Shown piece after piece: positions 37,253 through 45,373 of a DNA stretch of 64,000 nucleotides (its first letter is position 1; every line of letters begins with the position of its first letter). A model generated the notes under the pieces. The model was not told the origin of the DNA. It saw only the letters and a list, made by a program, of their open reading frames with translations, and did no database searches. Made by a program: the position numbers and the translations under genes. The stretch covers positions 1-64,000 of the forward strand of contig NZ_JAQFWP010000001.1 in assembly GCF_027706745.1 (NCBI RefSeq), written 5' to 3'. The stretch is from Nocardiopsis suaedae (GTDB taxonomy: Bacteria; Actinomycetota; Actinomycetes; Streptosporangiales; Streptosporangiaceae).

Positions 37253-38956
37253 GTGGGAGAGGGACGTGCCCGGCGCGGCGCCGCGCTGCTGTGCGCGGTC
37301 GCCGTCGGCGCGGCGGCCTGCTCGCCCGCGGAGGAGGGGGCCGGTCCCCGGCCCGCCGCCGCGGGGGGCGTGGACGTGGGCGCCGCCGACCGCGCCGACC
37401 TCGAACCCGGCGGCACCCTCGACTGGGGCATCAACGAGTTCCCCGCCCAGTGGAACCCCCACCACGCCGACGGGAACCTGGCCACGGTGCGCACCGTCAC
37501 CGACGCCGTGCTGCCCACCCCCTTCGAGGTGGACCCGGAGGAGGGGCCCCGGCCCGACCCCGACTACCTGCTCGGCGCCGAGGTGCGCGAGGCGGGGCCG
37601 GACCGCCCGCAGACGGTGACCCTGCGCCTCAACCCGGAGGCGCACTGGTCCGACGGCACCCCCATCACCTGGCGGGACTACCGGGCCACGGCCGACGCGC
37701 TGGACGGGCAGGGCGACGGCTACCGGGTGCGCGGCGAGGTCGGCTACGACCGCATCGCCCGCGTGCGGCAGGGCGCCGACGAGTACGAGGCGGTCGTGGA
37801 GTTCTCCGAGCCGTTCTCGGAGTACCCGTCGCTGTTCGCCCCGCTGCTGCCCGAGTCGGTGGCCGGCGACCCCGAGGCGTTCAACGGGGACTACAAGGGG
37901 GACATCCCGCTGACCGCCGGGCCGTTCGAGGTGGCCGGGGTCGACGACGGGGCCCGCCGCGTGGAGCTGCGGCGCTCGGAGGACTGGTGGGGCGACCCCG
38001 CGGTGCTCGACGGCATCGTGTTCACCGCCATGGACCAGGAGGGGCTGGACAGCGCGTTCCTGGACGGGGGCATCGACGCCTACGCGCTCCCCGTGGACGC
38101 CGGGTCGTTCTCGCGGGCGAACTCCGCCGGGGACGGGGAGGTGCGCGTCGCGCTCGGGCCGGACTACCGGCACATCACCCTGAACGGCGAGAGCCCGCTG
38201 CTGCGGGACCGCAAGGTGCGGCACGCGGTGTTCCTCGGGGTGAACCGGCAGGCCCTGACGGACGCGGCGCTGAGCGGCCTGGGGATGGAGGCCGAGCCGC
38301 TGGGCAACCACTTCCTGCTGGAGGGGCAGCCCGGTTTCACCGACAACAGCGGGCAGTGGGGGCGGCACGACCCGGAGCGCGCGGGCGAACTCCTCGACGA
38401 GGCGGGCTGGAAGCCGGGCGAGGACGGGATCCGCCAGAAGGACGGCGAGCGGCTCGAACTGCGCTTCCTCGTCCCCCGAGGCTTCCGTCCGGCCCAGGAC
38501 GAGGCGGAGATGGTGCAGGCCATGCTCAGTGAGGCGGGCATCGGCGTCACCATCGAGCCGGTTGGCGGGGACGAGCTGTTCTCCCGCTACGTGCTGCCGG
38601 GCGACTACGACATGGTGGCGTTCGTGAACACCGGCGGGCGGTTCCCGATCTCCAATTCGCTCCCGCAGTGGGCGTCCCCGGTGGAGGGGCCCGACGGCGA
38701 GGAGTGGCGCTCCAACGTCGGCCGCATCGGGTCCAAGGAGATCGACGCGGCGATGGACGAGGCCTTGGAGAGCCTCGACGAGGAGGCGTCCCTGCGAGCG
38801 GTGAACCGCGCGGACGAGCTGCTGTGGCAGGAGGGCCACACGCTGCCGCTGTACCAGCGCCCCCAACTGATGGGCGTCCGCTCCGACCTCGCCAACATAG
38901 GCGCCCCGGGCTTCGGCACCCACCAATACGAGGACATCGGCTACCTGAAGGAGTGA
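37253..38956 (+). CDS. Peptide-binding lipoprotein of an ABC transporter (SBP family 5)
   Basis: A 567-residue secreted binding protein. The lipobox is GAAAC after a short signal peptide. SBP_bac_5 motifs are GTLDWGINEFPAQWNPHHADGN, LRLNPEAHWSDGTPITWRDY, KVRHAVFLGVNRQAL and YNLPLYQ-like TLPLYQRPQL. GTG 37253 has AAGGGG at good spacing; another GTG lies at 37247. It follows the single permease by 114 nt. Likely substrates are peptides or cell-wall fragments, which fits linkage to dapF but is inference. Confidence 0.92.
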   Translation: MGEGRARRGAALLCAVAVGAAACSPAEEGAGPRPAAAGGVDVGAADRADLEPGGTLDWGINEFPAQWNPHHADGNLATVRTVTDAVLPTPFEVDPEEGPRPDPDYLLGAEVREAGPDRPQTVTLRLNPEAHWSDGTPITWRDYRATADALDGQGDGYRVRGEVGYDRIARVRQGADEYEAVVEFSEPFSEYPSLFAPLLPESVAGDPEAFNGDYKGDIPLTAGPFEVAGVDDGARRVELRRSEDWWGDPAVLDGIVFTAMDQEGLDSAFLDGGIDAYALPVDAGSFSRANSAGDGEVRVALGPDYRHITLNGESPLLRDRKVRHAVFLGVNRQALTDAALSGLGMEAEPLGNHFLLEGQPGFTDNSGQWGRHDPERAGELLDEAGWKPGEDGIRQKDGERLELRFLVPRGFRPAQDEAEMVQAMLSEAGIGVTIEPVGGDELFSRYVLPGDYDMVAFVNTGGRFPISNSLPQWASPVEGPDGEEWRSNVGRIGSKEIDAAMDEALESLDEEASLRAVNRADELLWQEGHTLPLYQRPQLMGVRSDLANIGAPGFGTHQYEDIGYLKE

Positions 38957-39004
38957 GGTGGGACGCGGTGCCCGCCCCGCGCCACTCCCGTGGGGCCGCC
39001 CTCC

Positions 39005-39454
39005 TCACATGCTCAGAGGAAGGGGAGTCCGGTCCGGAGCGAGCAGAGTGAGGGAGAGGCATCCGCAGTCGGCCTTCTCGGTGTGGAGCCAGTGGGCGGT
39101 GAGAGAGTCGATGAGGAACATCCCCCTTCCGGTCTCGGCGTCGAGGTCTGCACCCGCGGTCCCTGATCGCACGCGGGGCCGGTCAGCGGGGTTCAGCGCC
39201 GGCGTCGGTGATGTCGATGTAGAGCGGTCCTCCGGCTGTGGCGTAGAGGGCCGGATGGAAGGTTCCCCGTCGAGCCCGCTGCGAGTGGGGCACCAGGCAT
39301 TGCAGAAGGCTTCATCGACGCACAGCTCGGCGTCGTCGACAAGGGAGTCGGCCCAGAGAGGGCGCAGGTGCACGCGGGTGAGCGCGCGGGCGATGCGGAG
39401 GCCGTCATGGTCACAGGGGAGTTCTTCCCGCACGTTGAGGATGAGGCGGCTCAT
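39005..39454 (-). CDS. HATPase_c anti-sigma regulatory factor, ORF with two compensating frameshifts
   Basis: The 149-residue ORF begins like an RsbW/SpoIIAB-type ATP-binding protein (N-box EAFCN, DDAELCVDEAF) and ends DAETGRGMFLIDSL, also family-typical. The middle does not fit. Between about 39192 and 39264 another frame encodes GGPLYIDITDAGAEP, the expected D-x-G segment. The shift enters at a C4 run (39265-39268) and is undone at a G4 run (39188-39191). Either the gene carries a decayed middle or there are two sequencing errors. Family members bind ATP and sequester sigma or anti-anti-sigma partners. It lies downstream of the 39458 gene. Confidence 0.7.
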   Translation of the reverse strand: MSRLILNVREELPCDHDGLRIARALTRVHLRPLWADSLVDDAELCVDEAFCNAWCPTRSGLDGEPSIRPSTPQPEDRSTSTSPTPALNPADRPRVRSGTAGADLDAETGRGMFLIDSLTAHWLHTEKADCGCLSLTLLAPDRTPLPLSM

Positions 39455-39457
39455 GGT

Positions 39458-39811
39458 TCATGCCACCGCCTTCATGCGCGAACGGCGCCGGAGGACATCG
39501 CGGAGGGCCGGAGGCGGCGGCTCCCTGAGCAGGAGCTCCGCTGCAGCGGCCGGGTCCGTGGCGTTGCACTCCAGCCCGGGGCCGACGAAGCGCCACCCGT
39601 CGACGGTCTCCGCGACGACCACGCAGTCGGTTCCCCTGCGGAGGGTCACGTACAGGCCGTGTGCTCCCTCCAGCGGGAGCGTGCTCAGGCAGCGAACACC
39701 CCGACTGGCGAGCTCTTCGGAGAGGGCTCGGAGGTGGCATCGCTTGGCTCCGTGCCTCTCCTCTGACGAGGAAGTCGAGCGTTGGTGCATCTTCTGGCTA
39801 GCATCAGACAT
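39458..39811 (-). CDS. Hypothetical protein upstream of the HATPase gene
   Basis: A 117-residue soluble protein (RHGAKRCHLRALSEELASRG, GLYVTLRRGTDCVVVAETVDGWRFVGPGLE). I do not recognise a family. ATG 39811 has GAGG 7-8 nt upstream. The small-protein/HATPase pair is a common actinobacterial arrangement near DUF397/XRE regulators, but none is here. Confidence 0.7.
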   Translation of the reverse strand: MSDASQKMHQRSTSSSEERHGAKRCHLRALSEELASRGVRCLSTLPLEGAHGLYVTLRRGTDCVVVAETVDGWRFVGPGLECNATDPAAAAELLLREPPPPALRDVLRRRSRMKAVA

Positions 39812-39967
39812 GTCTTCGCCTCTTGGGCAGGTGGGGACCGTGCCCCGGGGCCGTGCCAGCGGTCGCCGGGATTTCTGCATTTCAGCCCGTCCGAAAGTTC
39901 TCGCTGACGTGGTCGTGTGTCCGCGATGGCGGCAGAACTTGCAGGTGAGGCCTGGTCGCCTTCAAAG

Positions 39968-39998
39968 CAAAAAAGTGGCCGTGGAGGCTCGGCCTCCG
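39968..39998 (-). terminator. Intrinsic terminator of the NLR-like operon
   Basis: On the minus strand, GGAGGC-CGA-GCCTCC is followed within 9 nt by a T6 run (plus-strand A-run 39969-39974). It is one of the few classical T-tailed terminators in the window, 39 nt past the 40037 stop. Confidence 0.85.
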
Positions 39999-40036
39999 GT
40001 GGACCGCGGAAGGAGGGACAGGGCCGTGCGGCCGGG

Positions 40037-43000
40037 TCACCCGGCGGGGAAGACCACGTCGGCGTTCTCCTCCATGGCCTCCTCTCCGTTGTTGAGGAAC
40101 ACGATGCGGCCGTCTCCGTAGCGGGCGGTCCAGCCTTCGCCGAGGTCGAATTCGCGGAGTCCACCGCCGTCCACGGGGGACCAGCCCTCGGCTCCGGGAG
40201 CCATGGTGTAGCCGTTCGGTTCGGCGGAGGAGTCGTAGACGCAGTTCCCGTCGAATTCCGCTTCGGAGGCGTAGTCCGAGTCGGGCCCATAGGGCATGAG
40301 GACGGCTCGGGCGGCGCCCTCGTCATCGAACCAGGCGGCGCTCAGGCTTCTCCCGTTCTCCGGCAGGAGCACGGCCTGCGCCGATCCGTCGGCGAGGTCC
40401 ACCACGTGGGCCTCGGACACGGGGGCGCACGGTGAGGTGGACACGCCATAGGTGTGCGTGACGGCGACACCGAGGGTCTGGTCCGGGCTCACCGCGATGA
40501 CCGTCTCCTCGCTGTACTGGACGCTTCCGGTGTCCACGACGTGCCGGGCCTCCTCGGGGGAGAGGATCTCGTACAAGGCGGTCGTGAAGAAGTCGTTCGG
40601 ATCATCCCTGACGTGGGCGTAGGTGCGCAGCTCGCCGCCGGTCCACATCGGTGTGAGCTCGATGTTGGGCGCGATGTCCCCGGCCGGTCCCTCCGGGATC
40701 TCCGGGATGTCGTGCCCGGAGGGCTCACCACCGTCGTCGGGGTAGGTGAGCAGGTCGGCCTCGAAGCCCGTGGAGACGAGCGTGTCACCGAGGAAGCCGA
40801 TCGTGCAGGCGTCGCAGGTCCACGTGTGCTCCTGGTCGGCGGCCAGGTCGCGCAGGTGGATCGTCCACTCCTCGGTGGCGTCCGAGCCCGCCTCCTCCAG
40901 TTCCGACCACGCGACCTTGGTCCCGTCGGCCGACCAGGCCACCGACCCGGGGACCACGTCCTCTTCGAGGACTTCCACCTCCCCGCCGGGCTCGGTCACC
41001 CCCTTGAGCTCCCCTCCGCTGTTCCAGGCAACCGGGCGGAAGGCCGCCGCCGTCCCCGTCGCCTCGGCGCAGGCGCGGCGGTTGGCCGCGTCCTCAGGGG
41101 CGGTGGTGCTGATGCAGACGGTCAGGGCCGCGTCGGCCTGGACCGTGCAGGACTCGGCCCCTGGGCCCTCCTCGCACCCCCAGTACAGGAACGCGACGCC
41201 CTCCGGCAGAGGCGCGTCGGGGTCGACCTCGATGGGGCCGGTCTCGCCCTTCGCCGAGTCGACCACGGTGGTGCAGTCGGTTGTGCCGCCGCCGATGGCG
41301 CAGTCCTCGCCCGGCTCGCCCGGCATGGCGACCTCGGCCGCCGCCGTCGCCACCATGACGCTGACCGGAACGGTGTCGGACGTGAGCACCTGCTGCCCGA
41401 GCACCACCCCGCCGGCGGTGACCGCGGCCAGCCCTCCGCCGACCGCGAGCTTGGCGGTGAGCCCGGCACCGGCCTTGCCCGCGGTCGCGGTCGTCGAGGT
41501 GACCGTGGAGGAGACCGCGCCTCCCGGGTCGGCCGCCGCCGCGACCTCGGTCGCCAGGCCGCCGGACTGGTGGGCGGCCTCGGTGGCGACCTCGCCTCCC
41601 GGGGGCGGGGAACCGCCGGACAGGGCGTCGGCGGCCGACGACGCCTCATCCGTCCCGGACACCCCCGGGTCGGCGCCCACGTCGGAACCGCCTGTGTCGG
41701 CACCGGACGCGTCGGAACCGGTCTGGGCGTGTTCCGGCCCGCACAGCTCGGCCCCCTCCTCGGCGCCGCGTGCGGCGGCCTCGTCGCCCATCTCCCGCCA
41801 CAGGGCGGCGGCAGCGGCGAACCCGGCGGCTGCGGCGGCGCGCCGACCGGTGACCAGGCTCCGTACCCCCTCCTCGTGCAGGAAGTAGGCCAGAGCGCCC
41901 TTGTCGCGGGCGCGTTCGGCCGCCGCCCGCCCGCGCTCCACCAGCCGCCCCCAGGCGCCGGTCTTCAGCGAACAGGCGAGCGTCGGGGCGGCGGCGCGCG
42001 CCAGGCGGACGGCGGTCTCGGCGGCACCGGCGCGGTCCAGGGCGTCGACGGTGCGCGAGACCAGGCTTTCGGCGCCCGCCGCGTCGGAGGCGGAGCGGCC
42101 GGGGGCCGTCACCCAGTGGACGAGGCGGTCGGCGATGGCGGACAGTTCCGCGCCGCCCGAAGGCGTAACGGTCTCGGCCGCGCCGCCGTCGAGGCCGGGC
42201 GCCAGGCGGTGGCCCCGCTCGGTGGGGACCGCGATCCCCAGGCGTTCCAGGCGTTCACCGGCCGAGGCGGTGTCGGTGCCCGGTGCGGTCGCCGCTGCGA
42301 GCAGTCCGGTGTCGGCACCGCCGGGCCCGGCGAGCGCGAGTACGGACAGCACGGCGCGCTCGCCGGGTCCCAGTGTCCCCAAGAGACGCGGGAGCAGGTC
42401 GGGAAGCTCGGCAGGCCGCGCCAGCCTCCCCTGGGCTGAGGCGAGCAGGAGCCGGTGGGGGTTGCCCGAGGTGGCCAGGACCAGCTCGTCGGCCAGCGCC
42501 TGCTCGGACTCGTCCAGCGGGTGCCCCAGCGCGCGGGAGAGCAGGGCGAGTGCGTCCGCGTGCCCGAGGCCCTCCAGCGCCATCGCGTCCCCGTTCCCCC
42601 ACAGGGTGCGGCGGGTCGAGGAGACCAGCACGGCCGCATCGGGGAGCGTGTCCAGCAGAGATTCGAGGTCCTGCCGGGGGCATTCCAGGTCGTCCAGGAT
42701 GAGCGCGGCCCCGACACCGGTCATCAGGCGGCGCAGCTCCGCACCGGTCGGGCGGTAGCCGGGGGCGTCGAAGCAGGCGGTGAACACGTCCTGCAGGACG
42801 TCGCCGCGGTCCTGGCCCGCCGCGTCCACGAAGGCGACCCCGCCCGGGTCGGCCCGGGCTTCGTGGGCGCACATCCGCAGCAGGGTGCTCTTTCCGGTGC
42901 CGGAGGGGCCATAGACCTGCACGGCGCCGCTTTCGGCGAGGGCGCGGGTGACGGCGTCCAGCTCCCGCCCGCGCCCCAGGGGGGCGTGTACGCGGCGCGG

Positions 43001-43180
43001 AAGCAGGCGGACGTCCTCCCGGGGCCGGACCTCGGGCCGCCGCCCCTGCTGGACGACGGTGACGTGGGAGCGCTCGGCGGTGACCACGACATTGTGGTCG
43101 CCGACGACCATGGTCCCGGTGACGTCTCCGGCCACCTCGACCCAGTTGTCGGCTCCGCTTCCGCCGTCGGGCGGCGTCAC
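40037..43180 (-). CDS. Membrane-anchored STAND/NLR-like ATPase with amyloid-like N-terminal motif and exported cysteine-rich sensor
   Basis: A 1047-residue multidomain protein, unassigned to a named family. Residues 18-33 read GDVTGTMVVGDHNVVV, closely matching residues 15-30 of the adjacent gene product. An AAA/STAND ATPase follows: Walker A GPSGTGKST (91-99), Walker B LILDDLE (160-166) and GNPHRL (239-244). Residues about 345-480 are helical and repeat-like. Residues 480-570 form a Ser/Thr/Gly/Asp linker, and one transmembrane helix lies at about 577-597. The last 450 residues look like a beta-propeller or similar fold with at least ten cysteines, which suggests an oxidising exterior. Start GTG 43180 overlaps the small gene (GTGA). 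The signal and output are unknown. Inference: a sensor whose activation templates the neighbouring effector. Confidence 0.8.
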   Translation of the reverse strand: MTPPDGGSGADNWVEVAGDVTGTMVVGDHNVVVTAERSHVTVVQQGRRPEVRPREDVRLLPRRVHAPLGRGRELDAVTRALAESGAVQVYGPSGTGKSTLLRMCAHEARADPGGVAFVDAAGQDRGDVLQDVFTACFDAPGYRPTGAELRRLMTGVGAALILDDLECPRQDLESLLDTLPDAAVLVSSTRRTLWGNGDAMALEGLGHADALALLSRALGHPLDESEQALADELVLATSGNPHRLLLASAQGRLARPAELPDLLPRLLGTLGPGERAVLSVLALAGPGGADTGLLAAATAPGTDTASAGERLERLGIAVPTERGHRLAPGLDGGAAETVTPSGGAELSAIADRLVHWVTAPGRSASDAAGAESLVSRTVDALDRAGAAETAVRLARAAAPTLACSLKTGAWGRLVERGRAAAERARDKGALAYFLHEEGVRSLVTGRRAAAAAGFAAAAALWREMGDEAAARGAEEGAELCGPEHAQTGSDASGADTGGSDVGADPGVSGTDEASSAADALSGGSPPPGGEVATEAAHQSGGLATEVAAAADPGGAVSSTVTSTTATAGKAGAGLTAKLAVGGGLAAVTAGGVVLGQQVLTSDTVPVSVMVATAAAEVAMPGEPGEDCAIGGGTTDCTTVVDSAKGETGPIEVDPDAPLPEGVAFLYWGCEEGPGAESCTVQADAALTVCISTTAPEDAANRRACAEATGTAAAFRPVAWNSGGELKGVTEPGGEVEVLEEDVVPGSVAWSADGTKVAWSELEEAGSDATEEWTIHLRDLAADQEHTWTCDACTIGFLGDTLVSTGFEADLLTYPDDGGEPSGHDIPEIPEGPAGDIAPNIELTPMWTGGELRTYAHVRDDPNDFFTTALYEILSPEEARHVVDTGSVQYSEETVIAVSPDQTLGVAVTHTYGVSTSPCAPVSEAHVVDLADGSAQAVLLPENGRSLSAAWFDDEGAARAVLMPYGPDSDYASEAEFDGNCVYDSSAEPNGYTMAPGAEGWSPVDGGGLREFDLGEGWTARYGDGRIVFLNNGEEAMEENADVVFPAG

Positions 43181-43620
43181 TCCCCGTCCCCGCCTTCGCC
43201 GCCGAAGTGGCGGGAGAACTCGGCGGCCACGGCGTCGCCCGCGTGCTCGACGAGCCGCCCGACGAAGGGGTGCACGATGAGCGCGGTGACGGCTCCGGCG
43301 AGCGCGGGCAGGCGCTTGGCGAACCAGTCGCGCACGTAGACCATGGTCGAGACCTCGGGTTCCTCGGCGGTGACCGCCTCTTCGAGTTCGTCGATCCGCT
43401 CGCGGGCGGAGTCCGCCCCCTTCCCGGCCTCCCGGTCGATCCGCTCGCGCAACGCGGCGAAGCCGGAGCGCAGCGACTCCAGGTCGGCGCCTTCGGCCAC
43501 AGGGACGTCCTGGGGCCCTCCATGGATCGCGACGACGTTGTTGTCCTCGCCCACGACCACCTGTCCGGAGACGTCGCCCGTCTCCACCCGGTACCGCTTG
43601 CCCGTCCCGCCCTCACCCAT
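43177..43620 (-). CDS. Small putative effector with RHIM/amyloid-like motif and membrane segment
   Basis: A 147-residue protein unlike any family I can name. Residues 15-30, GDVSGQVVVGEDNNVV, share about 10 of 16 positions with the neighbouring ATPase. The pattern V-x-V-G-x-x-N-x-V resembles the RHIM core of RIPK1/RIPK3 and bacterial NLR-associated amyloid motifs. Residues 46-83 are predicted coiled coil (ESLRSGFAALRERIDREAG). Residues 104-120 form a hydrophobic segment, then an amphipathic tail. ATG 43620 has AAGGGG upstream. It is translationally coupled to the ATPase. The architecture parallels fungal HET-S/NWD2 pairs and suggests a membrane-acting effector; this is inference. Confidence 0.72.
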   Translation of the reverse strand: MGEGGTGKRYRVETGDVSGQVVVGEDNNVVAIHGGPQDVPVAEGADLESLRSGFAALRERIDREAGKGADSARERIDELEEAVTAEEPEVSTMVYVRDWFAKRLPALAGAVTALIVHPFVGRLVEHAGDAVAAEFSRHFGGEGGDGE

Positions 43621-44045
43621 GGCCACCCCTTTTGTCGGAATCCAGCCCGCCGGTTCTGGGATGATAACGAGGCGCCGCGCGAGGGCGACGCCCTTTTTCG
43701 ATAAAGGAATGAGTACGTTTATCCGTTCCTGTGGCCGATATTTCCCCACCGGCCCCAGGAGGTGCGATGCGCACCACGGCGCTCATGGTGCATTCGGTCC
43801 CGCCATCCCATGAGAGGAGATGCAGGGCTTCGTCTTCGCCGGTGTGCGCGGGGGGTCGCTCCAGTGGGGTTCGTCCCCGCCGTCCTTTGGTGGCGGAGAA
43901 TCGGCATTTTCTGGCCTGTGCTGCTTTTTTGTCCCGAGTGCTGCGAGAAGCGAGCGGAATCGGTGGTGGTCGGATCCGTATGACCGCTGCGGAGGAATCG
44001 GGGCCGATCGGGTGGGGCAAGCCTCTGCTGGGGAAAGAGGAGCGT
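43621..44045. other. Divergent intergenic region between the NLR-like operon and the DUF429 gene
   Basis: About 425 nt, noticeably less GC-rich than its surroundings. It has a short dyad CCTTT-N6-AAAGG at 43692-43707, which may be an operator, and a TATCAT that could be a -10 for the minus-strand operon near 43660. Open frames continue from the DUF429 gene upstream but have no protein character. Confidence 0.45.
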
Positions 44046-44762
44046 ATGGCGGACTCGCGTGGCGCCCGGCCTGAACGCGTCCCCGACGTCCACGTCGTCG
44101 GTGTCGACGGGTGCGCGGGCGGCTGGGTCGCCGTGCACCTCCGTGAAGGGGTGTTCAGCGGGGCGCGTTTCCACGCCCGGCTGTGCGCGTTGGTCGACGG
44201 GGCGGAAGGCGGCGTGATCGCGATCGACGTCCCGCTGGGGCTTCCCCCGGACGGGCGGCTCTGGCGCGAGTGCGACCTCCGGGCCCGCTCGGCCCTGGGT
44301 CCCCGCAGGGGAAGCGTGTTCCCGGTGCCCTCCCGCCGGGTCCTGGAGTGTACGAGCCGGGAGCAGGCGGACCGGGTCCAGCGGGAGCTCGCGGGAAAGG
44401 GGGTCGCCGCCCAGGCCTTCGCGCTGTTCCCGAAGATCCGTGAGGCCGAGGAGCAGCGCCGCAGGGGCGTCCGGCTGCACGGGGTCCACCCGGAGGTCTC
44501 CTTCGCCGCGATGGCCGGCGGCCCGCTCGCCTGGAGCAAGCGGACATGGAACGGGCAGGCGCAGCGGCTCCGGCTCCTCGGTGCCCAGGGCATCTCCCTT
44601 CCCGACGACCTGGGGCAGGCGGGTCCGGTTCCTGTGGACGACGTTCTCGACGCCGCGGCCGCGGCATGGTCCGCGAAGCGGATCGCCGACGGGGTGGCGG
44701 GCAGTCTGCCCGACCCCGCCGACCGCGACGAGGGCGGTGGGCCGGTCGCCATCCGGTTCTGA
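44046..44762 (+). CDS. DUF429 family protein (predicted RNase H-like nuclease)
   Basis: A 238-residue DUF429 protein. Family motifs are VVGVDGCAGGWV, VIAIDVPLGLP, FPVPSRRVL, HGVHPEVSFAAMAGGPL and VDDVLDAAAAAW, with Asp/Glu residues placed as in RNase H-fold nucleases. The biological substrate is unknown. ATG 44046 is preceded by GAGGAG. It is divergent from the NLR-like operon and followed by the DUF1330 gene 144 nt later. Confidence 0.88.
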   Translation: MADSRGARPERVPDVHVVGVDGCAGGWVAVHLREGVFSGARFHARLCALVDGAEGGVIAIDVPLGLPPDGRLWRECDLRARSALGPRRGSVFPVPSRRVLECTSREQADRVQRELAGKGVAAQAFALFPKIREAEEQRRRGVRLHGVHPEVSFAAMAGGPLAWSKRTWNGQAQRLRLLGAQGISLPDDLGQAGPVPVDDVLDAAAAAWSAKRIADGVAGSLPDPADRDEGGGPVAIRF

Positions 44763-44906
44763 TGTGCCGGACGGGCCGGGCTCCGGGCCACCCCGCCTCG
44801 ATACCGACCATGCGGTATGTCACGATGGGGGTGCGCCGCTCCGGCCGCCGTTGAGCACCGGGCGGTCCCTGTCCGCGGCGTGTTCCTTCGTGATGAGGAG
44901 GCCACG

Positions 44907-45290
44907 ATGGCGGTCGACCCCTCCGGGCAGGACCTCGCACGGCTGGTGGAGAAGGACCCCGGCGGTCCCGTGGTGATGCTCAACCTGCTGCGCTTCGCCC
45001 CCGACGGGCGGCCCTCCTATGAGGAGTACTCGCGGCGGGCAGGGCGTTTCCTGGCCCGGTACGGGGCAGAGCTCCTCTACGCCGGCGACGGCGAGGCGCC
45101 CCTCGTGGCCGAGGAGGGCCAGGACTGGGACGCGGTGCTCCTGGTGCGCTATCCCAGCCGCGAGGCCTTCAGCCGGATGGTCGCCGACCCCGAGTACCAG
45201 GAGATCACCGGCCTGCGCTCCGGTGCTCTGACCGAGGCCGTGCTCCAGCCGACCACTCCCTGGTTCACGCGCGGCGACGGGGACGGCTGA
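44907..45290 (+). CDS. DUF1330 domain protein
   Basis: A 127-residue cytosolic protein with the ferredoxin-like DUF1330 fold (VVMLNLLRFAPDGRPSYEEYSRRAG, YGAELLYAGDGEAPLV, LLVRYPSREAFSRMVADPEYQEI). Function unknown; related folds are mono-oxygenases and stress proteins. ATG 44907 has GAGGAG 7 nt upstream. Confidence 0.88.
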   Translation: MAVDPSGQDLARLVEKDPGGPVVMLNLLRFAPDGRPSYEEYSRRAGRFLARYGAELLYAGDGEAPLVAEEGQDWDAVLLVRYPSREAFSRMVADPEYQEITGLRSGALTEAVLQPTTPWFTRGDGDG

Positions 45291-45325
45291 ACGGCCGCGC
45301 ATCCGCCCCCTGCACGTTCGAGCGG

Positions 45326-45359
45326 CCCGCGCGCCGGTCCCGGTCGATCAGCGCGCGGG
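45326..45359. terminator. Hairpin terminator flanking the DUF1963 cassette
   Basis: CCCGCGCGC and GCGCGCGGG form a 9-bp stem around CGGTCCCGGTCGATCA. It lies between the convergent DUF1330 and DUF1963 genes. The loop words CCGGTCCCGGTCGA recur in the hairpin at 47636-47693, so this flank was duplicated with the cassette. Confidence 0.7.
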
Positions 45360-45373
45360 GCTGCCTCCGCGGG

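Noticed and set aside
35618-38926. 1102-codon minus-strand open frame across dapF and the peptide transporter genes
   Set aside because: Low-complexity translation with no domain; three intact genes lie on the other strand.
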